Counted from the first letter of the stretch, positions 1-7,210 are shown. The stretch: DNA of 16,748 nt from Lachnospiraceae bacterium (GCA_024403585.1 JAKSRN010000013.1:1-16748), one strand, 5' to 3'. A program made the numbers and translations. The notes: a model not told the origin generated them from the sequence alone.

Positions 1-905
1 GCCTGTGTACACTTCTCTGTGGCATAGATGCATCGTTTCGCAAAACGGCAGCCTGTACCCGGATTGATCGGGGATGTCAGCTCACCCTGCAGAATGATAC
101 GATCCATCTTCACATCCGGATCCGGAACAGGGATTGCTGAAAGCAGTGCCTCTGTGTATGGATGAAGCGGATGTGCAAAGATCTCAGCCGCCGGTGCCTT
201 CTCCACCATCTGACCCAGATACATAACCGCGATATCATTGGAAAAATGCTTAACAACGGAAAGATCGTGTGTAATAAACAGATACGTCAGTCCTAATTCT
301 TCCTGCAGATCCTGCATCAGGTTCAGAACCTGTGCCTGAATGGATACATCCAGTGCAGATACCGGCTCATCACAGACAATGAACTTTGGATTCAGCGCCA
401 GAGCACGGGCAATACCGATTCTCTGTCGGCGTCCGCCGTCCAGCTCATGGGGATAAGAGTTGATCAGTCGCTGAGACAATCCAACCATGTCCATGATCTT
501 GCGAACATGAGCATTGATCTCCTCCGTCTGGTTTTTCTTAAACATGCCATGGATCAGCATCGGCTCCAGAATTGTCTCCTTAACCGTCATACGCGGATTC
601 AGGGAAGAATATGGATCCTGGAAGATGATCTGCATCTCCTGGCGGAGTTTTTTCATCTTTGCCTTGTTGTAGCTGAGGATGTCCTCCCCCTCAAAATACA
701 CCTTGCCGGCAGTCGGCTCATGAAGCCTGAGGATGGCACGTCCCATAGTGGATTTACCACAGCCGGACTCGCCTACAATACCCAGTGTCTCACCACGGTT
801 CAGAGTAAAGTTCACATCGTCTACCGCATGCAGCTTGCCCTTTGGTGTATCGAAATATTTTTTCAGACCCTCTACACGAAGGATCTCCTGATTTTTCTCT
901 GCCAT
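1..905 (-). CDS. oppF: Oligopeptide ABC transporter ATP-binding protein OppF (partial, C-terminus off the left edge)
   Basis: This is the second ATPase of a peptide-type ABC importer; it hydrolyses ATP at the inner face of the membrane to drive uptake through OppBC. About 301 codons are visible, starting with ATG at 905. Seen: Walker A GESGCGKST (residues 45-53), Q-loop IIFQDP (93-98), Walker B IVCDEP (176-181), switch His213, and the start of the Cys-bearing oligopeptide C-terminal region (GCRFAKRC). The signature motif reads LDGGRRQR (155-162) instead of the usual LSGGQ. The start overlaps the oppD stop by one base (TGATG), with AAAGGAGGAG upstream, so the two are probably translationally coupled. 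The frame stays open to base 1, so the truncation comes from the window edge and is not a broken gene. The substrate (peptide, dipeptide or nickel) cannot be told from the ATPase. Confidence 0.93.
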   Translation of the reverse strand, partial: MAEKNQEILRVEGLKKYFDTPKGKLHAVDDVNFTLNRGETLGIVGESGCGKSTMGRAILRLHEPTAGKVYFEGEDILSYNKAKMKKLRQEMQIIFQDPYSSLNPRMTVKETILEPMLIHGMFKKNQTEEINAHVRKIMDMVGLSQRLINSYPHELDGGRRQRIGIARALALNPKFIVCDEPVSALDVSIQAQVLNLMQDLQEELGLTYLFITHDLSVVKHFSNDIAVMYLGQMVEKAPAAEIFAHPLHPYTEALLSAIPVPDPDVKMDRIILQGELTSPINPGTGCRFAKRCIYATEKCTQ

Positions 906-1882
906 CAGTTCTCCTCCTTTCCTGCTCTCCAGCAAGCAGCACAGTGTGTAGCGGAAAGCTGTGTCATTACCGGCGCCTGGCTGCGACAGCGGTCATCCGC
1001 ATATTTGCATCGTGGGCTGAACTTGCAGCCAATCGGAAGATTCATTGGATCCGGCATCAGTCCGTTGATCGGACTCAGGCGTTTCACATCAGCCGTCAGA
1101 CTCGGAATGGATCCGAACAGTCCCTCTGTGTATGGATGGGTGGTGGATTTGAATACATCACGGAGAGTACCGTACTCCACGATCTCACCTGCATACATGA
1201 TCGCAACATTGTCACAGATCTGCGCAACAACACCCAGATCGTGGGTGATCAGCAGCATGGAGGTATTCATCTGATTTTTCAGATTGGTCATCATATCCAG
1301 TACCTGTGCCTGAATGGTTACATCCAGTGCGGTCGTAGGTTCATCTGCGATGAGAAGCTGTGGATTACATGCAAGAGCGATCGCAATTACCACTCTCTGC
1401 TTCATACCACCGGAGAACTGGTGCGGATATTCAATGGAACGGTCTGCCGGGATACCTACCATCTCCAGCATCTCTTTTGCCTTCAGAGCAGCCTCCTTCT
1501 TATTCAGGTTCTGATGGATTCCGATTACCTCTGCGATCTGATCACCGACAGTCATAACCGGGTTCAGGCTGGTCATAGGATCCTGGAAGATCATGGAGAC
1601 CTCATTACCCCTGATCTTACGCATGGAAGCGGCATCCTTCTTCAGGAGGTCTTCCCCCTCGAAGTAGATCTCTCCGGATTTTACCTTTCCGGGAGGATTC
1701 GGAACGATTCCCATAATACCTTTGGCAACCGTTGTTTTGCCGGCTCCGGTCTCACCAACAAGACCCAGAGTGGTTCCTTTTTCAATGGTCAGGTTCACGC
1801 CATTAACCGCATGTACCACGCCATCGCTGGTTTCGTATTTAATAACGAGATCTTTGATCTCAAGTAAATTTTCACTTTTCAT
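905..1882 (-). CDS. oppD: Oligopeptide ABC transporter ATP-binding protein OppD
   Basis: First ATPase subunit of the peptide importer; it pairs with OppF to form the asymmetric nucleotide-binding dimer. The protein has 325 residues, normal for OppD/DppD. Seen: Walker A GETGAGKT (43-50), Q-loop IFQDP (98-102), a canonical-like signature FSGGMKQR (156-163), Walker B LLIADEP (176-182), the D-loop SALD equivalent TALD (184-187) and switch His214. The C-terminal oligo_HPY region carries Cys286, Cys292, Cys299, Cys314 and Cys317; in some dipeptide transporters such cysteines bind a metal or Fe-S cluster. The start ATG is preceded by AGAGGAG at a good distance. It follows oppC by 14 bases and overlaps oppF by one base. 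Confidence 0.95.
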   Translation of the reverse strand: MKSENLLEIKDLVIKYETSDGVVHAVNGVNLTIEKGTTLGLVGETGAGKTTVAKGIMGIVPNPPGKVKSGEIYFEGEDLLKKDAASMRKIRGNEVSMIFQDPMTSLNPVMTVGDQIAEVIGIHQNLNKKEAALKAKEMLEMVGIPADRSIEYPHQFSGGMKQRVVIAIALACNPQLLIADEPTTALDVTIQAQVLDMMTNLKNQMNTSMLLITHDLGVVAQICDNVAIMYAGEIVEYGTLRDVFKSTTHPYTEGLFGSIPSLTADVKRLSPINGLMPDPMNLPIGCKFSPRCKYADDRCRSQAPVMTQLSATHCAACWRAGKEEN

Positions 1883-1896
1883 CTTATGATCTCCTC

Positions 1897-2814
1897 TTAG
1901 TTTTTCAGTTTTGGATCCAGTGCATCACGCAGGGCATCACCCACCAGATTCAGTGACAGAATAGTCAGCATGATCGCCAGTCCCGGGAATGCAGTGATAT
2001 GCCATGCATCACGCATGTACTGACGGGCATTGGACAGCATGCCTCCCCACTCCGGTACAGGTGGCTGGATACCCAGGCCTAAGAAGGAAAGACCTGCAAT
2101 GGAGAGAATACATCCCGCGATACCAAGAGTCGCCTGTACGATGATCGGTGCCATGGCATTCGGAATAATGTGACGGATAATGATTCTTGGGTCAGCCGCA
2201 CCGACAGCGCGGGACGCCTCGATATACTCCATACTCTTCTGCTCCATGATGGCCGCACGCACGATACGGGCATACTGTGGAACATAAGAGATTGCGATCG
2301 CCAGCATTACGTTGAACATGTTGGTTCCCAAAGCCGCTACGATCGCAATGGAAAGCAGGATGGACGGAATAGAAAGCAGAATGTCCATGAGACGCATCAG
2401 CAGGTTGTCCAGCTTCTTGCCGTAGAAGCCGGCAACAGCACCAACCGCGCCACCAAGGAGAGCAGCCATGATGGTAGCTCCTACACCCAGAAGCAGGGAA
2501 TATCTTGTTCCCCAGATGATACGCAGGAACACATCACGACCGAACTCGTCCTGGCCGAAGATATGGCCGGCACTCGGTCCTTTCAGCTTCTCTGTCAGCT
2601 CCTGTTTAATAACGAAATTATTGTAAAATGATTCCTTTGTAACCAGATCGATCACAAATGTTGACAGGGACACAACCACCAGCAGAATCAGGAAAAACAT
2701 ACCCACCAGGGCAACCTTATTCTTGCGGAGACGGGTCCACACATCCAACCACAGACCTCGCTCTTTCGGAGCGTCAGTTTCCTGCATAAAAGATGTTGCT
2801 TTATTTTCTTTCAT
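1897..2814 (-). CDS. oppC: Oligopeptide ABC transporter permease OppC
   Basis: Membrane permease subunit; with OppB it forms the peptide channel. From the chosen ATG at 2814 it is 305 residues. A soluble N-terminus is followed by a first membrane segment (about 34-57), then the motif FGQDEFGRDVFLR (86-98) typical of OppC/DppC, then five more hydrophobic segments. The cytoplasmic EAA loop that contacts the ATPases is seen around 197-224 (EASRAVGAADP). The reading frame could begin nine bases further out at a GTG (2823). That GTG would sit directly on the GGAG of the ribosome binding site, whereas the ATG lies 8 bases after it, so the ATG is preferred. The gene begins 17 bases after oppB ends. 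Confidence 0.93.
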   Translation of the reverse strand: MKENKATSFMQETDAPKERGLWLDVWTRLRKNKVALVGMFFLILLVVVSLSTFVIDLVTKESFYNNFVIKQELTEKLKGPSAGHIFGQDEFGRDVFLRIIWGTRYSLLLGVGATIMAALLGGAVGAVAGFYGKKLDNLLMRLMDILLSIPSILLSIAIVAALGTNMFNVMLAIAISYVPQYARIVRAAIMEQKSMEYIEASRAVGAADPRIIIRHIIPNAMAPIIVQATLGIAGCILSIAGLSFLGLGIQPPVPEWGGMLSNARQYMRDAWHITAFPGLAIMLTILSLNLVGDALRDALDPKLKN

Positions 2815-2831
2815 ACCTTTCACTCCTTTAC

Positions 2832-3782
2832 TTACTTCAGCTTGTACTGTGACTTAATACGCGGATCAACGAATGCATAGAGAATGTCGATCAGCAGGTT
2901 AACGATTGAGAACATAACAGACAGGAAGATTACACATCCAAGAACCGTCGGCGTATCCTTCATCTTGATGGACTCAACGACAAAACGTCCGATTCCCGGC
3001 CATGCAAAGACTGTCTCTGTAATGATGGAACCTCCAAGAAGGTTTCCGAAGGAGATACCGACTACTGTAATGATCGGAATCAGCGCATTACTCAGCATAT
3101 GACGGAAAGTAACCACTCTCTCCGATACACCTTTTGCACGGGCTGTATCGATGTAGTCCTTTCTCATAACCTCCAGCATGGAAGATCTGGTCATTCGGGT
3201 GATGGTCGCCATGGAGTTAACACTCAGAACGATTCCCGGAAGGATCAGGCTTCGTGCTGCAGCTGCAATGGAACTTGTATCAAAACCGGAGGATGGCAGG
3301 ATTCTTAAATTAACTGCAAAAATAATAACCAGCAAGAGTCCCAGCCAGAAAACAGGCATCGATATACCCGTCAACGCAAATATCATCGATATTCGGTCAA
3401 GGATCGTATTCTGATGTTTGGCGGAGATAATACCAACAGGAACACCAACCAACATAGCGATCAGGATGGCAGTCAGGGCCAGGATCGCTGTGTTCGGGAA
3501 ACGCTCCATGATCTGGTCTGCCACATCCAGATTGTTTTTGTAGGATTTACCCATATCGCCGTGAAGCAGGCCCACCATATAGTCGGCATAGCGCTTCAAA
3601 AGCGGCTGGTTCAATCCAAGCTCTTCCCTCAGTTCTTCTTTACTCTGTTCTGTAGCCTGATCACCCAGGATGATCGTAACCGGATCACCCGGAGTCAGAG
3701 CCAGAATAAAGTACACGATAAAGGTTACACCGATCAGAACCGGTATCAGCATAAGGATTCTTTTGAAAATATACTTAATCAT
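2832..3782 (-). CDS. oppB: Oligopeptide ABC transporter permease OppB
   Basis: First gene of the transporter operon and one half of the transmembrane channel. It has 316 residues from ATG 3782, which matches the usual OppB/DppB length. Six hydrophobic segments are visible (about 9-31, 99-120, 135-158, 176-196, 236-257 and 282-304). The first segment is preceded by the typical MIKYIFKRIL start. The EAA loop (DTARAKGVSERVVTFRHML, about 212-230) and the family motif FAWPGIGRFVVESI (259-272) are present. The frame is open for 43 further codons upstream, but that stretch crosses the promoter and operator, is not OppB-like and has no ribosome binding site. The chosen ATG has GGGAGGAAAG just before it. 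No substrate-binding protein gene precedes it. Confidence 0.94.
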   Translation of the reverse strand: MIKYIFKRILMLIPVLIGVTFIVYFILALTPGDPVTIILGDQATEQSKEELREELGLNQPLLKRYADYMVGLLHGDMGKSYKNNLDVADQIMERFPNTAILALTAILIAMLVGVPVGIISAKHQNTILDRISMIFALTGISMPVFWLGLLLVIIFAVNLRILPSSGFDTSSIAAAARSLILPGIVLSVNSMATITRMTRSSMLEVMRKDYIDTARAKGVSERVVTFRHMLSNALIPIITVVGISFGNLLGGSIITETVFAWPGIGRFVVESIKMKDTPTVLGCVIFLSVMFSIVNLLIDILYAFVDPRIKSQYKLK

Positions 3783-3817
3783 AACTTTCCTCCCACAATA
3801 TATTTGACCGCTGTAGA

Positions 3818-3830
3818 CATACATTTGTGC
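3818..3830. promoter_or_regulatory. CATACATTTGTGC element in the opp leader
   Basis: An imperfect inverted repeat (ACA-TT-TGT core) lies between the opp transcription start and oppB. It resembles two sites in the asd leader (12102-12112 and 12123-12136). Its role is unknown and the resemblance may be chance. Confidence 0.25.
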
Positions 3831-3844
3831 TACTCTCCTGTACA

Positions 3845-3866
3845 AAATATGACCGCAGTCATATTT
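3845..3866. promoter_or_regulatory. 22-bp palindromic operator, probable TetR-family binding site
   Basis: Two perfect 9-base arms, AAATATGAC and GTCATATTT, are separated by cgca. The site begins 1 base downstream of the opp -10 box and covers the expected start of transcription, the classic position for repression. The length and the TGAC/GTCA core suit a TetR-family dimer, and a tetR gene is divergent 135 bases away. A longer inverted repeat, TGTACAAA (3839-3846) with TTTGTACA (3879-3886), encloses it. A similar half site, TTTGACCGCTGT, lies at 3803-3814. That the local TetR protein binds here is inference. Confidence 0.7.
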
Positions 3867-3867
3867 G

Positions 3868-3896
3868 ATTATAAAGAATTTGTACAGACGCGTCAA
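3868..3896 (-). promoter_or_regulatory. opp operon sigma-A promoter
   Basis: Reading the minus strand, the -35 box TTGACG (3896-3891) is followed by a 17-base spacer and then a perfect -10 box TATAAT (3873-3868). Transcription should start near 3861, giving a leader of about 80 bases before oppB. A GACGCGTC palindrome (3887-3894) overlaps the -35 box. This is the best promoter match in the window. Confidence 0.85.
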
Positions 3897-3934
3897 CAAA
3901 AACGGTGGCATTTATGGAAAAAACGTAAAATTTC

Positions 3935-3963
3935 TTGTAAAAAATACTTTAGTATGGTATTGT
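3935..3963 (+). promoter_or_regulatory. Candidate tetR promoter
   Basis: TTGTAA (3935-3940), a 17-base spacer and TATTGT (3958-3963) form a modest match to a sigma-A promoter, placed 37 bases before the tetR start. It does not overlap the 22-bp operator, so tight autorepression from that site is not obvious. Confidence 0.4.
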
Positions 3964-4000
3964 GATGCTGATTTAGTGGAAAAGAGGAAACTGAATAACT

Positions 4001-4582
4001 ATGACAAAGGGTGAAAAGACAAAACAGCTGCTATATCACTGCGCGCTGGAGCTTTTCCGGGAAAAGGGCTATGACAAGGTTTCGGTCAATGAAATAGTGG
4101 AGAAGGCCGGAACAGCCAAGGGAACCTTCTATGTACATTTCGGATCCAAGGCCGCTGTAATAGCAGAGATGTTTCATACATACGATGACTACTACAACCG
4201 GATTGAAGAAGAGATGGACAACACTGCCCCTGCCCTGAAGCGACTGGAAGAGTTTATCCGCGCCTCCTGTTCTTTTACAGAAGAAGAGATTGGTCTGGAC
4301 CTGATCCGCGTTCTCTATCTCAACCAGCTGACCGAAGGCGAGCTGGAGCAGGATGCCCTTCGCAGGGATCGAGCTCTCTACCGCATCATTGAGAAGCTTC
4401 TGATCGAGGGACAGAATAACGGTGAGCTGAACAACCAGTTCAGAGCAGACACGATGGTATCATGGATCGTCCGCAGCATCAGAGGTACTTTTTATGAATG
4501 GGCGATGAAGGAAGGATCCTTCAGTCTGAGTGAGGAATGCCTCCGATATGTACATGCGTTGATCTATGGTCTGAAGGCATAA
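4001..4582 (+). CDS. TetR/AcrR-family transcriptional regulator
   Basis: A 193-residue one-domain-plus-ligand-pocket repressor of the TetR family. The N-terminal DNA-binding domain spans about residues 6-52. Its helix-turn-helix region is around 27-46, ending in the family pattern GTAKGTFYVHFGSKAAVI (37-54). The C-terminal two thirds is predicted helical and variable, as expected for the ligand-binding and dimerisation domain; the ligand cannot be read from it. It is the only plus-strand gene here and is divergent from oppBCDF, which strongly suggests local control of the transporter. GAGG sits 13 bases before the ATG, a rather long spacing. It ends at a shared terminator facing the GGGtGRT operon. 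Confidence 0.92.
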   Translation: MTKGEKTKQLLYHCALELFREKGYDKVSVNEIVEKAGTAKGTFYVHFGSKAAVIAEMFHTYDDYYNRIEEEMDNTAPALKRLEEFIRASCSFTEEEIGLDLIRVLYLNQLTEGELEQDALRRDRALYRIIEKLLIEGQNNGELNNQFRADTMVSWIVRSIRGTFYEWAMKEGSFSLSEECLRYVHALIYGLKA

Positions 4583-4594
4583 GAAAAAGAAAAA

Positions 4595-4624
4595 GGACAC
4601 GTTATGAAAACTCATAACGTGTCC
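4595..4624. terminator. Bidirectional intrinsic terminator between tetR and the GGGtGRT operon
   Basis: A perfect 13-bp stem, GGACACGTTATGA pairing with TCATAACGTGTCC, closes an AAAC loop. Reading plus, a T-rich tract (tgcttttatctt) follows. Reading minus, the tract is TTTTTCTTTTTCTT. It can therefore end both tetR and the convergent GGGtGRT transcript. Confidence 0.9.
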
Positions 4625-4678
4625 TGCTTTTATCTTATTTTGTTCTCAGATAAGAGAATTCCAATTCAATTTCTTAAA

Positions 4679-5689
4679 TTAGAATTTTCCCTCGCGAGCT
4701 GCCTCCTCAACAGATACAGCAACAGCTACTGTCATACCAACCATTGGGTTGTTTCCAGCACCGATCAGACCCATCATCTCTACGTGAGCTGGTACGGAAG
4801 AAGAACCTGCGAACTGAGCATCGCTGTGCATACGTCCCATAGTATCTGTCATACCATAGGAAGCTGGTCCAGCTGCCATGTTATCTGGGTGAAGTGTACG
4901 TCCTGTACCACCACCGGAAGCTACTGAGAAGTATTTTTTACCCTGCTCGATACACTCTTTTTTGTATGTACCAGCTGTTGGATGCTGGAAACGAGTTGGG
5001 TTTGTGGAGTTACCTGTGATGGAAACGCCTACGTTCTCATAGTGCATGATTGCAACACCTTCCTGAACGTCATCGGATCCGTAGCATCTAACTGCTGCAC
5101 GAAGGCCATCAGAGTATGCTTTCTCGTAAACGATGTTCAGTTTAGCTTCTTTGTAATCATATTTTGTCTCAACGAATGTAAATCCATTGATACGAGCGAT
5201 GATCTGAGCTGCATCTTTTCCAAGTCCGTTCAGGATAACGCGAAGTGGTTTCTGACGTACTTTGTTAGCTTTTGTAGCGATACCGATTGCACCCTCAGCT
5301 GCTGCGAAAGACTCATGTCCAGCAAGGAAGCAGAAGCACTCTGTCTCCTCCTCAAGGAGCATCTTTCCAAGGTTACCATGTCCAAGACCTACTTTACGAT
5401 GATCTGCTACAGAACCTGGGATACAGAAAGCCTGGATTCCCTCACCGATTGCTGCTGCTGCATCAGAAGCTTTGCGGCAACCTTTTTTGATCGCGATTGC
5501 AGCACCTACAGTGTAAGCCCAGCAAGCGTTCTCGAAGCAGATTGGCTGAATGCCTTTAACCATGTTGTAAACATCAAGACCAGCGTCTTTTGTGATTTTC
5601 TCAGCTTCCTCGATAGAAGCAATTCCATAGCTGTTCAGGACAGCGTTGATCTGGTCAATTCTTCTCTCATAAGACTCAAATAATGCCAT
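4679..5689 (-). CDS. GGGtGRT-family protein, function unknown
   Basis: A 336-residue member of the GGGtGRT family, named after the motif seen here as GGGTGRT at residues 259-265. No biochemical role is established for the family that I know of. The protein has no signal peptide or clear membrane segment, so it is probably cytoplasmic. Several glycine-rich stretches suggest a nucleotide or phosphate binding fold (for example GLGHGNLGKM 101-110, and GLIGAGNNPMVGM near 307-319). It has eight cysteines (51, 56, 71, 89, 118, 120, 202, 246) and His97, His104 and His125, which could serve a metal or Fe-S cluster. It starts 20 bases after a NifU-like scaffold gene, with AAAGGAGA upstream. Its codons favour GCT, GTA and GGT, unlike topB, which hints at high expression. 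A link to Fe-S metabolism is inferred from the neighbour. Confidence 0.93.
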   Translation of the reverse strand: MALFESYERRIDQINAVLNSYGIASIEEAEKITKDAGLDVYNMVKGIQPICFENACWAYTVGAAIAIKKGCRKASDAAAAIGEGIQAFCIPGSVADHRKVGLGHGNLGKMLLEEETECFCFLAGHESFAAAEGAIGIATKANKVRQKPLRVILNGLGKDAAQIIARINGFTFVETKYDYKEAKLNIVYEKAYSDGLRAAVRCYGSDDVQEGVAIMHYENVGVSITGNSTNPTRFQHPTAGTYKKECIEQGKKYFSVASGGGTGRTLHPDNMAAGPASYGMTDTMGRMHSDAQFAGSSSVPAHVEMMGLIGAGNNPMVGMTVAVAVSVEEAAREGKF

Positions 5690-5709
5690 GTTCGTTGCTC
5701 TCCTTTCTA

Positions 5710-6402
5710 TTACTCTACACGTGGGTCAATAATCTTAGCAGCATCAGCTACACGGCCGTACTGACCTTTAGCTTTCTCCCATGCTGTGTTAGGATCATCA
5801 CCTTTTTTGATGAAGTCTGTCATCTTTCCAAGAGAAACGAACTGATATCCGATTACTTCGTTGTTCTCGTCCAGAGCGATTCCTGTTACATAGCCCTCAG
5901 CCATCTCAAGGTAACGAACACCTTTCTCTTTTGTTGCATACATTGTACCAACCTGAGAACGAAGTCCTTTTCCAAGGTCCTCAAGACCAGCACCGATAGC
6001 AAGTCCGTCATCAGAGAATGCAGACTGTGTACGTCCGTAAACGATCTGAAGGAACAGCTCTCTCATAGCTGTGTTGATAGCGTCACAAACAAGGTCTGTG
6101 TTCAGAGCCTCAAGGATTGTTTTTCCCTGAAGGATCTCAGCTGCCATAGCTGCAGAATGTGTCATACCAGAGCATCCGATAGTCTCAACAAGAGCCTCCT
6201 CGATGATTCCCTCTTTAACATTCAGGGACAGTTTGCAAGCACCCTGCTGTGGTGCACACCAACCAATACCATGAGTAAATCCGGAAATATCACCAATCTG
6301 TTTTGCATGGACCCATTTTCCCTCTTCTGGGATTGGAGCTGGCTCATGTTTAGCGCCCTTAGTTACAGGACACATGTTCTGAACTTCTTTTGTGTAAATC
6401 AT
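5710..6402 (-). CDS. NifU/IscU-like iron-sulfur cluster assembly scaffold protein
   Basis: A 230-residue protein whose central part (about 45-125) resembles the NifU N-terminal/IscU scaffold fold: KLSLNVKEGIIEEA followed by a TIGCSGMTHSAA loop (Cys77) matches the YGC-containing loop of IscU. The other cysteines are Cys11, Cys49, Cys56 and Cys106. Cys106 fits the third IscU ligand by position. The usual first-ligand CGD motif is absent and is replaced by WCAPQQGAC. It is about 100 residues longer than IscU, with an extra C-terminal region (125-230). The start ATG 6402 has GAAAGGAG before it. No cysteine desulfurase or suf/isc gene adjoins it; its partner is the GGGtGRT gene 20 bases downstream. 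The 142-base upstream region has tandem TTGACA/TTGACC boxes (6523-6518 and 6514-6509) but no convincing -10. Confidence 0.85.
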   Translation of the reverse strand: MIYTKEVQNMCPVTKGAKHEPAPIPEEGKWVHAKQIGDISGFTHGIGWCAPQQGACKLSLNVKEGIIEEALVETIGCSGMTHSAAMAAEILQGKTILEALNTDLVCDAINTAMRELFLQIVYGRTQSAFSDDGLAIGAGLEDLGKGLRSQVGTMYATKEKGVRYLEMAEGYVTGIALDENNEVIGYQFVSLGKMTDFIKKGDDPNTAWEKAKGQYGRVADAAKIIDPRVE

Positions 6403-6544
6403 TTTTACAATCTCCTTTCAAAAGATATAAATTTCTGCCGCACGTTTCAGCATAGAAACAGTACTCTACACTCTTGTATATTTTCGCACAAATCTGTACA
6501 TTAGTAAAGGTCAATTTTGTCAATAGTGACTTGTTGACATATTT

Positions 6545-7210
6545 TTAAAACTTTTTCACTACATTTCCGGAGCCCTTCCAGATTGACTCGGAAGGTACCA
6601 CTCCACGAACGCTGCTAAGAGGATAAACATTGGAATGTGCACCGATCACAGTTCCCGGATTCAGAACGCTGTTGCAGCCGATCTCTGCATAGTTGCCCAG
6701 CATAGCACCAAATTTTTTCAGGCCTGTTGCGATCTGCTCATCTTCGCCTTTTACGACAACCAGAGTCTTATCAGCCTTCACATTGGAAGTGATGGAGCCG
6801 GCTCCCATATGGGACTTGTAACCCAGAATAGAATCACCTACGTAGTTGTAATGCGGAACCTGTACGCTGTTGAAAAGCACAACATTTTTCAGCTCTGTAG
6901 AGTTTCCAACCACACAGCCTTCTCCCACGATCACACTGCCTCTGATAAATGCTCCCGGACGGACCTCTGTTCCCTTTCCGATGATACATGGACCTGTGAT
7001 GGATGCTGTCGGGGCAACACTGACTCCCTTGGCGATCCAGATGTTCTCTCCCACTTTATTATACTCATCCTCTGAGAGGGTCTCCCCTAATTTCACCACA
7101 AAGGCTTTGATCTCCGGCAGTACTTCCCATGGGTAGGTTTTTCCTTCAAAGAGCTCTGCCGCCATGGTCTGGGACAGGTCGTATAATTCAGCGATTGTTG
7201 CGTATTTCAT
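6545..7210 (-). CDS. Left-handed beta-helix (hexapeptide repeat) protein related to the GlmU acetyltransferase domain
   Basis: A 221-residue protein consisting of a short helical N-terminus (about 1-50) and a hexapeptide-repeat left-handed beta-helix (about 55-200). Its repeats include VAPTASITGPCIIGKGTEVRP and IGCNSVLNPGTVIGAHS. The stretch PHYNYVGDSILG with the later GAGSITSN corresponds to the catalytic-His loop of the GlmU acetyltransferase domain (NHLSYIGD... GAGT.T.N). The N-terminal nucleotidyltransferase domain of GlmU is missing, so a common label 'UDP-GlcNAc pyrophosphorylase' would mislead; acyl transfer onto a sugar or sugar-phosphate is likelier. An outer ATG (7216) would sit one base from GGAG, while the ATG at 7210 is 7 bases from it, so 7210 is chosen. 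Substrate unknown. Confidence 0.8.
   Translation of the reverse strand: MKYATIAELYDLSQTMAAELFEGKTYPWEVLPEIKAFVVKLGETLSEDEYNKVGENIWIAKGVSVAPTASITGPCIIGKGTEVRPGAFIRGSVIVGEGCVVGNSTELKNVVLFNSVQVPHYNYVGDSILGYKSHMGAGSITSNVKADKTLVVVKGEDEQIATGLKKFGAMLGNYAEIGCNSVLNPGTVIGAHSNVYPLSSVRGVVPSESIWKGSGNVVKKF

Noticed and set aside
447..1867. Two long plus-strand open frames (447-1274 and 842-1867)
   Set aside because: They are antisense to oppF and oppD, overlap each other in different frames and have no recognisable domains.
3783..3911. N-terminal extension of OppB
   Set aside because: The 43 extra codons run through the promoter, operator and leader; the ATG at 3782 has the ribosome binding site and the family-typical start.
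6403..6544. A defined promoter for the NifU-like operon
   Set aside because: TTGACA and TTGACC boxes are present, but no -10 with acceptable spacing and match was found, so no promoter feature is called.
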